DNA of 64,000 nt from positions 248,001-312,000 of the forward strand of contig NZ_CP109017.1 of NCBI RefSeq assembly GCF_036226765.1, read 5' to 3'. The stretch's first letter is position 1, and every line of letters begins with the position of its first letter. The DNA is from Streptomyces sp. NBC_00670. Lineage in GTDB: Bacteria > Actinomycetota > Actinomycetes > Streptomycetales > Streptomycetaceae. Below are positions 17,386-25,460 of this stretch, piece after piece. A program made the position numbers and the translations under genes. Below the pieces are notes generated by a model. That model saw nothing but the letters and a program-made list of their open reading frames with translations. It did no database searches and was not told the origin of the DNA.

Positions 17386-18003
17386 ATGTCGCAGGACTAC
17401 TTCGCGGGCGACCCCCGCACCCAGCTGGAGCGCATGCGCGCGGGTGACCTCTATCTCGCCGACGACCCCGAGATCGCACGCCGGCAGCGGCGGGCGATGC
17501 GGCTCGCCGTCCGCTACCAGGCCGCGCACCTGGAGGGCCCGGAGGCGGCCCGGCCGGTGCTGGTGGAGCTGCTCGGCGCGGTGGGAGAGGGCGTCGAGGT
17601 GCGGCCGCCGCTCTACGTGGACTACGGCAGCAACATCTCCATCGGCGCCCGTACCTTCGTCAACTACTGCCTGACCGCGCTGGACGTCGCGGCGATCACC
17701 ATCGGCGAGGACTGCCAGATCGGGCCGAACGTCCAGCTCCTCACCCCGACCCACCCGGTGGAGCCGGGGCCGCGGCGGGACAAGCTGGAGGCCGCGCGGC
17801 CCCTCTCGATCGGGGACAACGTCTGGCTGGGCGGCGGCGTGATCGTCTGCCCCGGGGTGACGATCGGGGACAACAGCGTCATCGGGGCCGGGGCCGTCGT
17901 CACCCGGGACATTCCCGCGAACGTCGTCGCCGTCGGCAACCCGGCCCGGCCGGTGCGCGACCTGGAACCGGAGGAGGCGGCGGATGGCCACGGGGCACAC
18001 TGA
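17386..18003 (+). CDS. Maltose/galactoside O-acetyltransferase family (left-handed beta-helix)
   Basis: A 205-residue acetyl-CoA-dependent O-acetyltransferase of the LacA/Maa/NodL group. The N-terminal helical part (LERMRAGDLYLADDPEIARR) is typical. It is followed by hexapeptide repeats forming the left-handed beta-helix (SIGDNVWLGGGVIVCPGVTI, then GDNSVIGAGAVVT). The active-site His falls in LLTPTHPVEP. These enzymes acetylate a hydroxyl of sugars or other small molecules, often as detoxification. The 3' end overlaps the following TetR start by 20 bp, so the two are translationally coupled. Pairing with a TetR protein and an exporter sharing the same operator points to a self-protection or small-molecule response unit. 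Confidence 0.88.
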   Translation: MSQDYFAGDPRTQLERMRAGDLYLADDPEIARRQRRAMRLAVRYQAAHLEGPEAARPVLVELLGAVGEGVEVRPPLYVDYGSNISIGARTFVNYCLTALDVAAITIGEDCQIGPNVQLLTPTHPVEPGPRRDKLEAARPLSIGDNVWLGGGVIVCPGVTIGDNSVIGAGAVVTRDIPANVVAVGNPARPVRDLEPEEAADGHGAH

Positions 18004-18526
18004 TCCGCAGCGGCGTGAGCGGATCCTCGCCGCCGCCCTCGACCACATCGCCGAGGCGGGCGTCGCGGGGGTGTCGCACCGCCGGATCGCCGCGCGGGCG
18101 GGGGTTCCGCTGGGGTCGATGACCTATCACTTCGCCGGCATCGACGATCTGCTGCGGGAGGCGTTCACACGGTTCGCCGATCACATCGTGGCCGTCTTCG
18201 AGCAGCATCTCGCCCCGGTCGACGGGGTGGAGGCGGCCCGGCAGGCGGTCACCGACCTCATCCACGCGCTGTCGGAGGGGCCGCAGCGGAATCTGGTCCT
18301 CTCCCAGGAGCTGTACACCCTGGCCGCCCGGCGCCCGGAGTACCGGGAGCTGACCGAGGCGTGGATGCTGCGCAGCCGCCAACTGCTGGAGCGGCACTTC
18401 GATGCGGACACCGCCCGCCAGCTCGACGGTCTCATCGAGGGGCTCGCGCTGCACCGCGCCCTGGACCGGGCACCGCACGACCGGGAGCTGACGCTGCGGG
18501 CGGTCGCCCGTATCACCACGGTCTGA
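17984..18526 (+). CDS. TetR-family regulator coupled to the acetyltransferase
   Basis: A 180-residue TetR regulator. The DNA-binding domain reads RRERILAAALDHIAEAG, then SHRRIAARAGVPLGSMTYHF, and the C-terminal part resembles the TetR_C group with LVLSQELYTLAARRPEYREL. The ATG lies inside the end of the acetyltransferase gene. The GCGTACG..CGTACGC palindrome before this operon and its relative before the convergent exporter are the obvious targets, so it should control its own operon and the exporter. It converges with the exporter gene, 23 bp apart, with no clear terminator between them. Confidence 0.85.
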   Translation: MATGHTDPQRRERILAAALDHIAEAGVAGVSHRRIAARAGVPLGSMTYHFAGIDDLLREAFTRFADHIVAVFEQHLAPVDGVEAARQAVTDLIHALSEGPQRNLVLSQELYTLAARRPEYRELTEAWMLRSRQLLERHFDADTARQLDGLIEGLALHRALDRAPHDRELTLRAVARITTV

Positions 18527-18549
18527 CGGCGGCCGACCCCGTGGGGGCC

Positions 18550-19740
18550 TCAGCTCCGGCGTTCCCGCAGCACCCCGGCGAGCAGGACGACGAGCACCCC
18601 CGCCGCGGGCACCACGAGGAGCCCGGTGCGCAGCCCCGCCGCGTCCGCGACGAGGCCGACGACGGGCGGGGAGAGCAGGAAGCCCAGCCGCATGAGCCAG
18701 GAGACGATCGTCAGTCCGGAACCGGGCTTGAGGCCGGGGAGTTCGTCGGCCTCGTGCATCGCGGCGGGCACGAGGGTGGCCACGCCGAATCCGGCGGCGG
18801 CGAAGCCCAGGACGGTTCCCGGCAGGGTCGGTACCGCGAGGGCGAGGCCCATGCCGGCCGCGACGATCAGTCCGCCGGCGCGGGCCACGGTGCGCTGGCC
18901 GAAGCGGTCGACGAGCCGGTCGCCGATGATGCGGCCGATGAACTGGGCGCCCACCAGGGCGATGTAGCCGGTGGCGGCGAGGGCCGCGGAGGCGCCGAGG
19001 GAGTCGGAGAGGTAGAGGGCGGCCCAGGAGTTGCCCGCGTCCTCCACGAGGGTGCCGGCGGTGGCGATGACGACGAGGGCGGCCAGCACGTACCCGACGC
19101 GGGGCAGTCCGTCCGCGGGCCGCGGCGCCGCACGGTCGGCGGCCTCCGGTTCGCTGTCCGGGCCGGGCAGGCAGAACCGTCCGGCGACCAGGGCCAGGGC
19201 GCCGAAGACGACGGCCGAGATCGTCAGATGCCGTGCGGGCGACAGGTCGAGCGCGAGGGCGCCGGCGGCCATGAGTCCTCCGGTGACGGCGCCGACGGAC
19301 CAGATCGCGTGGAAGGAGTTGATGATCGAGCGGCCGTAGCGGCGCTGCACCCGCAGCCCCTGCGCGTTCTGGGCGACGTCGGTGAGCGCGTCCGCCGCCC
19401 CGGCGCACAGCAGAGCCGCCGCGAACAGCGCCACCGAGTGGGAGACGGCGGCCACGAGGACGCCGAGGCCGGTCAGCAGCGTCCCGGCGACGGCGACCCG
19501 GGCGGAGCCGAAGCGGCGGATGAGCGCGCCCGCCGCCAGCCCCGCCAGCAGGGCGCCGGTGGGGAACGCCGCGACGGCCAGACCGTAGACGGCGTTGCTC
19601 ATGCCGAGCTCGTCCTTGATCTCCGGATAGCGCGGCAGGAGGTTGGCGAACAGGGCCCCGTTGGTGAGGAAGAGCACCGCCACCGCCAGGCGCGCGCGCC
19701 GCTCGGCGAGGCCCGGCCCCACCGCTGTGTCGACTGTCAT
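18550..19740 (-). CDS. MFS transporter, YbjJ-like
   Basis: A 396-residue membrane protein with about 12 hydrophobic helices. The N-terminal segment VAVLFLTNGALFANLLPRY, then GLAVAAFPTGALLAGLAAGA, and the conserved stretch DALTDVAQNAQGLRVQRRYG are typical of the YbjJ-type major facilitator branch, which is poorly characterised. It starts at 19740 with ATG. An operator-like palindrome sits 22 bp upstream and resembles the one in front of the acetyltransferase-TetR pair. It probably exports a small molecule that the TetR protein senses, or a form acetylated by the neighbour (inference). Confidence 0.85.
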   Translation of the reverse strand: MTVDTAVGPGLAERRARLAVAVLFLTNGALFANLLPRYPEIKDELGMSNAVYGLAVAAFPTGALLAGLAAGALIRRFGSARVAVAGTLLTGLGVLVAAVSHSVALFAAALLCAGAADALTDVAQNAQGLRVQRRYGRSIINSFHAIWSVGAVTGGLMAAGALALDLSPARHLTISAVVFGALALVAGRFCLPGPDSEPEAADRAAPRPADGLPRVGYVLAALVVIATAGTLVEDAGNSWAALYLSDSLGASAALAATGYIALVGAQFIGRIIGDRLVDRFGQRTVARAGGLIVAAGMGLALAVPTLPGTVLGFAAAGFGVATLVPAAMHEADELPGLKPGSGLTIVSWLMRLGFLLSPPVVGLVADAAGLRTGLLVVPAAGVLVVLLAGVLRERRS

Positions 19741-19761
19741 GCGGGGACCCCAACCCCCGGA

Positions 19762-19777
19762 GCGTACGAATGTACAC
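19762..19777. promoter_or_regulatory. TetR operator before the YbjJ-like exporter
   Basis: GCGTACGAATGTACAC: two 7-base arms around AA with two arm mismatches. Read on the other strand it matches 14 of 16 positions of the 17348-17363 palindrome, so the same TetR protein probably binds both. Confidence 0.65.
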
Positions 19778-19817
19778 TCCCGTGTGAGCAGCCGGAACGG
19801 TGGGACCGAGGGGGCGG

Positions 19818-21242
19818 CTACCGGTCCCGGACGGCGGTCGGCAGGGCCTGTTCCGGGACGTTCTGGAAGGCGACCGGGCGGCGGAAGCGGTCCACGGCCG
19901 CCGTGCCGACGGAGGTGGTGGTGGGCGCGGTGGAGGCGGGCCAGGGGCCGCCGTGCTGCTGGGCGTCGCTGACGGTGACTCCGGTGGGCCACTCGTTCCA
20001 GATGACGCGTCCGGCGTGCCGGGTGAGGGCGTCGAGCATGCGCAGTCCGTCCTCGTCGAGGCCGTGGCCGCCCTGGACGGTGCCGGTCAGGGTGCCCCCG
20101 AAGTCGCCGAGGACGTCCTCGACCTCGTCCAGGGTGCCGTACTCGACGAGGAGTGAGGCGGGGCCGAAGACCTCCGTGGAGATGAGGGCGGGGGTGGTGC
20201 GCACGGCTTCGGTGGTGGTGCGCAGCAGGGCGATGTCGGGGAGTCCGTCGCCGCCCGGGGTGCGTGCGGCGACGCCGACGCCGTCCTGGGCGGCGAGGTC
20301 GTCGAGCGCGGTCGCGTAGCCGGTGGCGATGCGGTCGTCGAGCATCGGGCCCGCGGCGAGCGGCGGCAGGCCCGCGAGGAAGGCGTCGGCGTCGGGGACG
20401 AACACCACGCCGGGCTGGGTGCAGAACTGACCGGAGCCGGCGGTGAAGGACGCGGCGAACCCGGTGGCGATGTCCGGCCCGCGTTCGGCCCAGCCGGCGG
20501 GGGTGACGACGACGGGGTTGGTGGAGCCGAGTTCGCCGTAGAAGGGGATGGGGTCGGGGCGGCCGGCGGCGAGCCGGAAGAGGTGGTGCCCGCCGCGCGT
20601 GGACCCGGTGAAGCCGACGGCCTTGATCCGGTGGTCGCGTACGGCGTCGGCGCCGTCCTGTTCGCCCTCGATGAGCTGGAGCAGGTCGGGCGCGGCACCG
20701 GCGTCGGTCAGGGCGGCCGTGGCGACGGCGGCGGTGCGCCGGGACAGTCCGGGGTGCCCGGGGTGGGCCTTGACGACGACGGGGCAGCCGGCGGCGAGGG
20801 CGCTGACCGTGTCGCCGCCCAGCACGCTGAACGCGAAGGGGAAGTTCCCGGCGGCGAAGACCAGGACGGGGCCGAGCGGCACGGTGGTGCGCCGGATGTC
20901 GGGGCGGGCGCCCATCGGCCAGTCGGGGTCGGTGTGGTCGACGCGGACGTCGTCCAGGGCGCCGGAGGCGAGGCGGTCGGCGAACAGCCGGCACTGGAAG
21001 GTGGTGCGGGCGAGTTCGCCGGTGAGCCGGGCCTCGGGGAGGTGGGTCTCGCGGTGGGCGAGGGGGACGAGTTCGCCGGCGGCGGCGTCGAGGGCGTCGG
21101 CGAGCACGGTCAGCAGCCGGGCGCGGTCGGCGGGCGTGGAGGTGCGAAGGCGTTCGGCGGCGGCCTTCGCCCTGGCCAGCACGGTGTCGAGCGCCGGCGC
21201 GGGGGTGGTGGACGCGGGGGTGGCGGGTGGTGCGGTGTTCAT
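19818..21242 (-). CDS. NADP-dependent aldehyde dehydrogenase, alpha-ketoglutarate-semialdehyde type
   Basis: A 474-residue aldehyde dehydrogenase. The general-base Glu is in PFYGELGSTNP and the catalytic Cys in GSGQFCTQPGVVF; both are intact. The combination FYGELGSTNPV and QFCTQPG, with the start PALDTVLARAKAAAERLR, matches the 2,5-dioxovalerate (alpha-ketoglutarate semialdehyde) dehydrogenases that end sugar-acid and hydroxyproline pathways. The start is the ATG at 21242 behind a GAGG-type site. It lies 20 bp downstream of the GntR gene in the same direction, and a DapA-family lyase lies just beyond; together they could convert a deoxy-keto sugar acid to the semialdehyde and then to 2-oxoglutarate. 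Confidence 0.85.
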   Translation of the reverse strand: MNTAPPATPASTTPAPALDTVLARAKAAAERLRTSTPADRARLLTVLADALDAAAGELVPLAHRETHLPEARLTGELARTTFQCRLFADRLASGALDDVRVDHTDPDWPMGARPDIRRTTVPLGPVLVFAAGNFPFAFSVLGGDTVSALAAGCPVVVKAHPGHPGLSRRTAAVATAALTDAGAAPDLLQLIEGEQDGADAVRDHRIKAVGFTGSTRGGHHLFRLAAGRPDPIPFYGELGSTNPVVVTPAGWAERGPDIATGFAASFTAGSGQFCTQPGVVFVPDADAFLAGLPPLAAGPMLDDRIATGYATALDDLAAQDGVGVAARTPGGDGLPDIALLRTTTEAVRTTPALISTEVFGPASLLVEYGTLDEVEDVLGDFGGTLTGTVQGGHGLDEDGLRMLDALTRHAGRVIWNEWPTGVTVSDAQQHGGPWPASTAPTTTSVGTAAVDRFRRPVAFQNVPEQALPTAVRDR

Positions 21243-21262
21243 GTGGGGGACCTCGTAAGGGG

Positions 21263-21961
21263 TCAGGTGACGATGTCGTGGGAAGCCATGTCGGCCAGCG
21301 TCCACTCCTCGACCTCGGTCAGATGGAGCGCGGCGGCCTCCTGGGCCGCGGCGATGTCGCGCGCGGCCATGGCGTCCAGGATGTCGAGGTGGCGCCGGGT
21401 GGAGCCGGCGAGGCGGTGCGGGCCGGTGGCGCCGAGGACTCGCAGCCAGTAGACGAAGGGCTCGACGGATTCGCGGGCCGCGATCAGCCTGCTGTTGTCG
21501 GTGTGGGCGATGATCTCGTGGTGGATGCGGGTGTCGCTCGCGAAGAACGGTTCGTAGTCGCCCTGTTCGGCGGCGCGCAGCGCGGCGACGGCCTCCTCGC
21601 GCAGATCGGCGATCTGCGCGAGGGGCATCGCCTCGGCGGCGACGCCGGTGGCGAGCCACTCCAGGCCCTTGCGGAGCTGGCACACCTCGTGGACGTCCTG
21701 ACGGGTGGGCCGGGTGACGAAGGTGCCCGAGCGGGGCCGGGTCTCCACGAGCCGGTCGTGCTCCAGGCGCACCAGCGTGTCGCGGACCGGGGTCCGCGAC
21801 ACGCCGAATTCGGTGGCGATGGCCTGGGGGTCGATGCGGGAGCCGGGCGCGTAGACGCCGGTGGTGATGCGGTCGCACAGGATCGAGTAGAGCTGTCCGG
21901 AGATCGACTCCACGACGAGCGGGGCGGCGCCGCCGCGGCTACGAACGGAGGGGGTGGCCAT
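21263..21961 (-). CDS. GntR-family regulator with FCD domain
   Basis: A 232-residue FadR-subfamily GntR repressor. The winged helix includes LYSILCDRITTGVYAPGSRI, then FGVSRTPVRDTLVRLEHDRL. The C-terminal FCD bundle carries metal-binding-type residues, with Asp and His in SDTRIHHEIIAH and a later His in STRRHLDILDAMAARD. FCD domains bind carboxylate ligands such as sugar acids, often through a metal. Two near-identical palindromes, at 22036-22051 just upstream and at 22975-22988 between the lyase and the symporter, are its likely operators, so it should control both arms of the cluster and itself. Confidence 0.88.
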   Translation of the reverse strand: MATPSVRSRGGAAPLVVESISGQLYSILCDRITTGVYAPGSRIDPQAIATEFGVSRTPVRDTLVRLEHDRLVETRPRSGTFVTRPTRQDVHEVCQLRKGLEWLATGVAAEAMPLAQIADLREEAVAALRAAEQGDYEPFFASDTRIHHEIIAHTDNSRLIAARESVEPFVYWLRVLGATGPHRLAGSTRRHLDILDAMAARDIAAAQEAAALHLTEVEEWTLADMASHDIVT

Positions 21962-22035
21962 GATCGCCCTTCTTGTCCGGCTTCCAGGGGCCCGCCGGCA
22001 CCGGCCGACGCGGTACCGGCGCCGGTGGACACAGC

Positions 22036-22051
22036 ATCTGATGGATCAGAT
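22036..22051. promoter_or_regulatory. GntR operator upstream of the regulator gene
   Basis: ATCTGATGGATCAGAT: perfect 7-bp arms around GG, 75 bp upstream of the GntR start and overlapping the stop codon of the DapA-family gene. The 14-base core differs from the copy at 22975-22988 at one position. Confidence 0.8.
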
Positions 22052-22930
22052 CAGGTTAGCGGCTTCGAGGGCGGTGCGGATGCGTTCCCGCTCGGCGTCC
22101 GTGGCGGGCTTGAACGGGCGGCGCGGCAGGCCGGGTGCGCGGCCCTGGAGTTCGAGCGCGGCCTTGAGGGTGGCGGGCAGGTTGGGGGCGTCGATGGCCC
22201 GCCAGACGGTGAGGATGCGCTCGTGCAGTTCGAGGGCCTTGGCGTGGTCGCCGGCCTGGACGGCGTCCCACAGTTCGACGCTGAGGCGCGGGGTGACGGT
22301 GGGGATGGCGGCGAGCGCGCCGTGGGCGCCCATGACGAAGGCCGGGTAGTGCAGGTCGTCGAGTGCGGCGAGGACGGTGAAGCGGTCGCGCATGCGGTGC
22401 AGCAGGTCGGCGAGGAGGTGGATGTCGCCGCCGGACTGCTTGATGGCGACGACCTGCGGGACGTCGCGCAGCAGCTCGATGGTGTCGACCGGGACCAGCG
22501 CCCAGGGCACCACGTTGTAGAGCACGATCGGCAGGTCGGCGGCCTCGCCGATCTCGCGGTAGTGGGCGACGGTCTCCTCGGGTGAGGGCGCGAAGACGTA
22601 GTGGACGGGGGTGACCTGGAGTGCGTCGACGCCGGCTTCCTTGAGCGCCAGCGAGTAGCGCTTGGCCTGGGCGGTGGAGTTCTGGATGACGCCGCCGATG
22701 ACCGGAACCCGACCCCCTACCTCGTCGACGACGGTGGCGCAGATGGCGGCGCTCTCCTCCAGGGAGAGGGTCTGGCCCTCGCCGGTGCTGCCGCAGGCGC
22801 AGATGGCGGTCACGCCCTGATCGAGGAGGTACTTCACCTCGCCGCGCAGCAGATCCAGGTCGACCTGGTCGTTCTCGTCGAACGGCGTGACAACGGTGGA
22901 AATCATGCCGCCGAGCTGGATGTCCTTCAC
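22046..22930 (-). CDS. DapA-family (class I aldolase/dehydratase) lyase
   Basis: A 294-residue TIM-barrel enzyme of the dihydrodipicolinate synthase/N-acetylneuraminate lyase superfamily. The Schiff-base Lys is K164 in VVAIKQSGGD, the catalytic Tyr is Y138 in IVLYNVVP, and the carboxylate-binding loop is GSTGEG at 48-53. The cluster has no lysine-biosynthesis genes, and the next enzyme is a ketoglutarate-semialdehyde-type dehydrogenase. It is therefore more likely a keto-deoxy sugar-acid dehydratase, a hydroxypyrroline-carboxylate deaminase, or a retro-aldolase than DapA itself. A retro-aldol role would give a short keto or aldehyde sugar for the DhaK-DhaL kinase. The substrate is not decided by the sequence. 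Confidence 0.85.
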   Translation of the reverse strand: MKDIQLGGMISTVVTPFDENDQVDLDLLRGEVKYLLDQGVTAICACGSTGEGQTLSLEESAAICATVVDEVGGRVPVIGGVIQNSTAQAKRYSLALKEAGVDALQVTPVHYVFAPSPEETVAHYREIGEAADLPIVLYNVVPWALVPVDTIELLRDVPQVVAIKQSGGDIHLLADLLHRMRDRFTVLAALDDLHYPAFVMGAHGALAAIPTVTPRLSVELWDAVQAGDHAKALELHERILTVWRAIDAPNLPATLKAALELQGRAPGLPRRPFKPATDAERERIRTALEAANLI

Positions 22931-22974
22931 GTGCGTCTCCCGGGTATTGCCGCGACCTCAGTGCGGATGTAATG

Positions 22975-22988
22975 TCTGATGCATCAGA
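22975..22988. promoter_or_regulatory. GntR operator between the lyase and symporter genes
   Basis: TCTGATGCATCAGA is a 14-bp perfect palindrome in the 173-bp divergent promoter region, 44 bp from the lyase start and 115 bp from the symporter start. Confidence 0.85.
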
Positions 22989-23103
22989 TGCTAGCACGCG
23001 GTCCTGGTTCATCAGAACCGTCGATTTCCGGACACGGTCTTTCTCCTCCACCCTGGAGGGGTTCCCACCGCGTCATCCGAGCCGCCATCGCAATGGAGCG
23101 AGC

Positions 23104-24456
23104 ATGCCCCAACCGGCCGCCACCCCCGTTTCCCGGGAGTCCTCCCTGCGCAAGGTCGTCACCGCCAGCGCCCTGGGAACCACCGTCGAGTACTACGACT
23201 TCACCCTGTACGCGACCACCGCCGCCCTTGTCTTCGACAAGGTCTTCTTCCCCGACGCCTCTCCCCTGGTGGGCACCCTCGCCGCCTTCGCCACCTACTT
23301 CGTCGGCTACGCCGCCCGGCCGCTGGGCGGCATCCTCTTCGGGCACTTCGGCGACCGCCTCGGCCGCAAGAACGTGCTGATCATCACCATGCTGATGATG
23401 GGCCTCGGCACCTTCGCGATCGGCCTGCTGCCCTCCTACGACAGCATCGGCGTCGCGGCCCCCGTCCTGCTCGTCCTCATCCGGCTCGTCCAGGGGCTGG
23501 GCATGGGCGGCGAGTACGGCGGCGGTGTGCTGATGGCCCTGGAATACAGTCCCCGCTCCCGCCAGGGCTTCTTCACCTCACTGGTGCACATCGGCACCCC
23601 GGCCGGCGTGCTGATACCCGTCGGCCTCGTCAGCATCCTCGACGCCACCCTGCCCTCCGGGTCCTACGACTCCTGGGCCTGGCGCATGCCGTTCCTCGCC
23701 AGCATCCTGCTGGTCGGTGTCGGCATCTGGATGCGGCTGCACGTCACCGAGAGCCCCGAGTTCGTCAAGATGCGCGAGGACCGCGAGGTGCAGAGCCTGC
23801 CGGTGAAGCAGGTCCTCACCCGCCAGCCCGCCACGGTCGTCCTCTCCGTCCTGGCCAAGATCGCCGAGAGCGGTCTGTTCAACATCTACTACGTGGTGGC
23901 CATCACCTACGTCACCACCGAGCTCGACCTCGCCAAGGGACCGGTGCTCCTCGCCGTCCTCATCGCCTGCGCCGTCGAGTGCGTCACCCTGCCGTACTTC
24001 GGCGCCCTCTCCGACCGCGTCGGCCGGCGCAAGGTCTACATCTTCGGCGCCGCCTTCCAGGCCGTCCTCGCGCTGCCGTTCTTCCTCCTGATGGAGACCG
24101 GCCAGTTCTGGGGCTACACCGTCGGCATGACCCTCGGCCTCGGCGTCGGGCACGCCGCGATGTACGGCGCGCAGGGCGCCCTGTTCTCCAACCTGTACCC
24201 GGTCAACGTCCGCTACACCGGGCTGTCCGTCACCCAGCAGATCGGCGCCACCCTCGGCGGCGGGCTCTCCCCACTCATCGGCACCGCGCTGCTCTCCGCG
24301 GCCGGCGGCCACTGGTCGTGGCTGATCGCCTACTGCGTCGGCGTCGCCGTCCTGTCCGGACTGGCCGCCACCCGGCTGCGCGCCGGCGAGGCGCCCGAGC
24401 ACGCCCTGCCCGCGGGCGACGCCGCACCCCACCGTGAAAGGACCCAGGTCTCGTGA
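23104..24456 (+). CDS. MHS-family metabolite:proton symporter
   Basis: A 450-residue, 12-helix major facilitator of the metabolite:H+ symporter group (citrate, shikimate, alpha-ketoglutarate and proline/betaine carriers). Typical parts are the start SALGTTVEYYDFTLY, the loop GHFGDRLGRKNVLI, RLVQGLGMGGEYGGG, and the mid-protein LSDRVGRRKVYIFG. ATG 23104 was chosen because the family N-terminus begins there; the open frame from 22972 crosses the operator. It is the likely uptake system for the organic acid handled by the cluster. Its TGA overlaps the GTG of the DhaK-like gene (GTGA), so the three plus-strand genes are translationally coupled. Confidence 0.88.
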   Translation: MPQPAATPVSRESSLRKVVTASALGTTVEYYDFTLYATTAALVFDKVFFPDASPLVGTLAAFATYFVGYAARPLGGILFGHFGDRLGRKNVLIITMLMMGLGTFAIGLLPSYDSIGVAAPVLLVLIRLVQGLGMGGEYGGGVLMALEYSPRSRQGFFTSLVHIGTPAGVLIPVGLVSILDATLPSGSYDSWAWRMPFLASILLVGVGIWMRLHVTESPEFVKMREDREVQSLPVKQVLTRQPATVVLSVLAKIAESGLFNIYYVVAITYVTTELDLAKGPVLLAVLIACAVECVTLPYFGALSDRVGRRKVYIFGAAFQAVLALPFFLLMETGQFWGYTVGMTLGLGVGHAAMYGAQGALFSNLYPVNVRYTGLSVTQQIGATLGGGLSPLIGTALLSAAGGHWSWLIAYCVGVAVLSGLAATRLRAGEAPEHALPAGDAAPHRERTQVS

Positions 24457-25460
24457 ACCGCCTGTTCCTGCCCGCCGAAACCCCCGTCGAACAGGCCCTG
24501 CACGGCCTGGCCCTGGCCCACCCCGGGCTGCTGGCCCTCAACGAGGACCCGCTCTACGTCACCGCCCGCGAACGCCACCCCGCCCGGCGCGTCGGCCTCG
24601 TCTCCGGCGGCGGCTCCGGCCACGAGCCGCTGCACACCGGCTTCGTCGGCGCCGGGATGCTGGACGCCGCCGTCCCCGGCCGGGTCTTCGCCTCCCCGCA
24701 CAACCGGCAGGTGTACGAGGCGTCCAAGGCCGTCGCCGGGCCCGAGGGCGTCCTGCACATCGTGAAGAACTACACCGGTGACCGCATCAACTTCGGCATC
24801 GCCGCCGAACGGCTGCGGGCCGACGGCATCCCCGTCCGCCGTGTCCTCGTCGACGACGACCTCGCCACCGAGAGCGAGGAGACGGCGACCGGACGGCGCG
24901 GCACCGGAGCCACCGTACTGGTGGAGAAGCTCCTTGGCGGGGCCGCCGACTCCGGCGCCGGGCTCGACGAACTGGCCGCGCTCGGCGCCGAGTTCGCCGC
25001 CGCCTCGCGCAGCGTCGCGGTCGCCGCCCGCGCCCAGACGGCGCCCTCACGCGGCGGGGAGGCGTTCACCCTGCCGGAGGGCACCCTGGAGTACGGCGTC
25101 GGCATCCACGGCGAACGCGCCGCCACCACCGTGGAGCACCCCGGCTTCGAACAGCTCGTCGACCGCATGACCGAGCAGGTCGCCGACGCGCTGCCCGCGA
25201 CGGCCGGCTCCGTCCTGCTGCTCGTCAACGGCCTGGGCGCGACCACCCTGCTGGAGCTGTACGCGATCCACGCCCGGGTGAGCCAGGCGCTCGAGAAGCG
25301 GGGCCTGGAAGTGGCCGGCCGGCTGGTCGGCACATTCGTCCCCGCCCTCGACATGAGCGGCTTCTCCCTCACCCTCACCGCACTGCGCGAGGACTGGGCC
25401 GCCCACTGGCACGCCCCCGCCCGCACCCCCGCCTTCCCCGCCCCGGAGTCCGCCCGATGA
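24453..25460 (+). CDS. dhaK: Dihydroxyacetone kinase-type subunit DhaK
   Basis: A 335-residue DhaK-type subunit. The hemiaminal-forming His is H219 in YGVGIHGER, the catalytic Asp is D110 in VKNYTGDRINF, and the substrate loop is SGGGSGHEP (51-59). GTG 24453 overlaps the symporter stop by four bases. DhaK binds a short-chain keto sugar (dihydroxyacetone or tetruloses in characterised relatives) covalently, and the partner DhaL supplies the nucleotide. With no DhaM/PTS gene here, the pair probably uses ATP directly. The sugar may be dihydroxyacetone, glyceraldehyde or a tetrose released by the DapA-family enzyme (inference). Confidence 0.87.
   Translation: MNRLFLPAETPVEQALHGLALAHPGLLALNEDPLYVTARERHPARRVGLVSGGGSGHEPLHTGFVGAGMLDAAVPGRVFASPHNRQVYEASKAVAGPEGVLHIVKNYTGDRINFGIAAERLRADGIPVRRVLVDDDLATESEETATGRRGTGATVLVEKLLGGAADSGAGLDELAALGAEFAAASRSVAVAARAQTAPSRGGEAFTLPEGTLEYGVGIHGERAATTVEHPGFEQLVDRMTEQVADALPATAGSVLLLVNGLGATTLLELYAIHARVSQALEKRGLEVAGRLVGTFVPALDMSGFSLTLTALREDWAAHWHAPARTPAFPAPESAR

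Noticed and set aside
22046..22930. Assignment as biosynthetic dapA
   Set aside because: The catabolic neighbours and GntR operators do not fit lysine biosynthesis; only the superfamily is safe.
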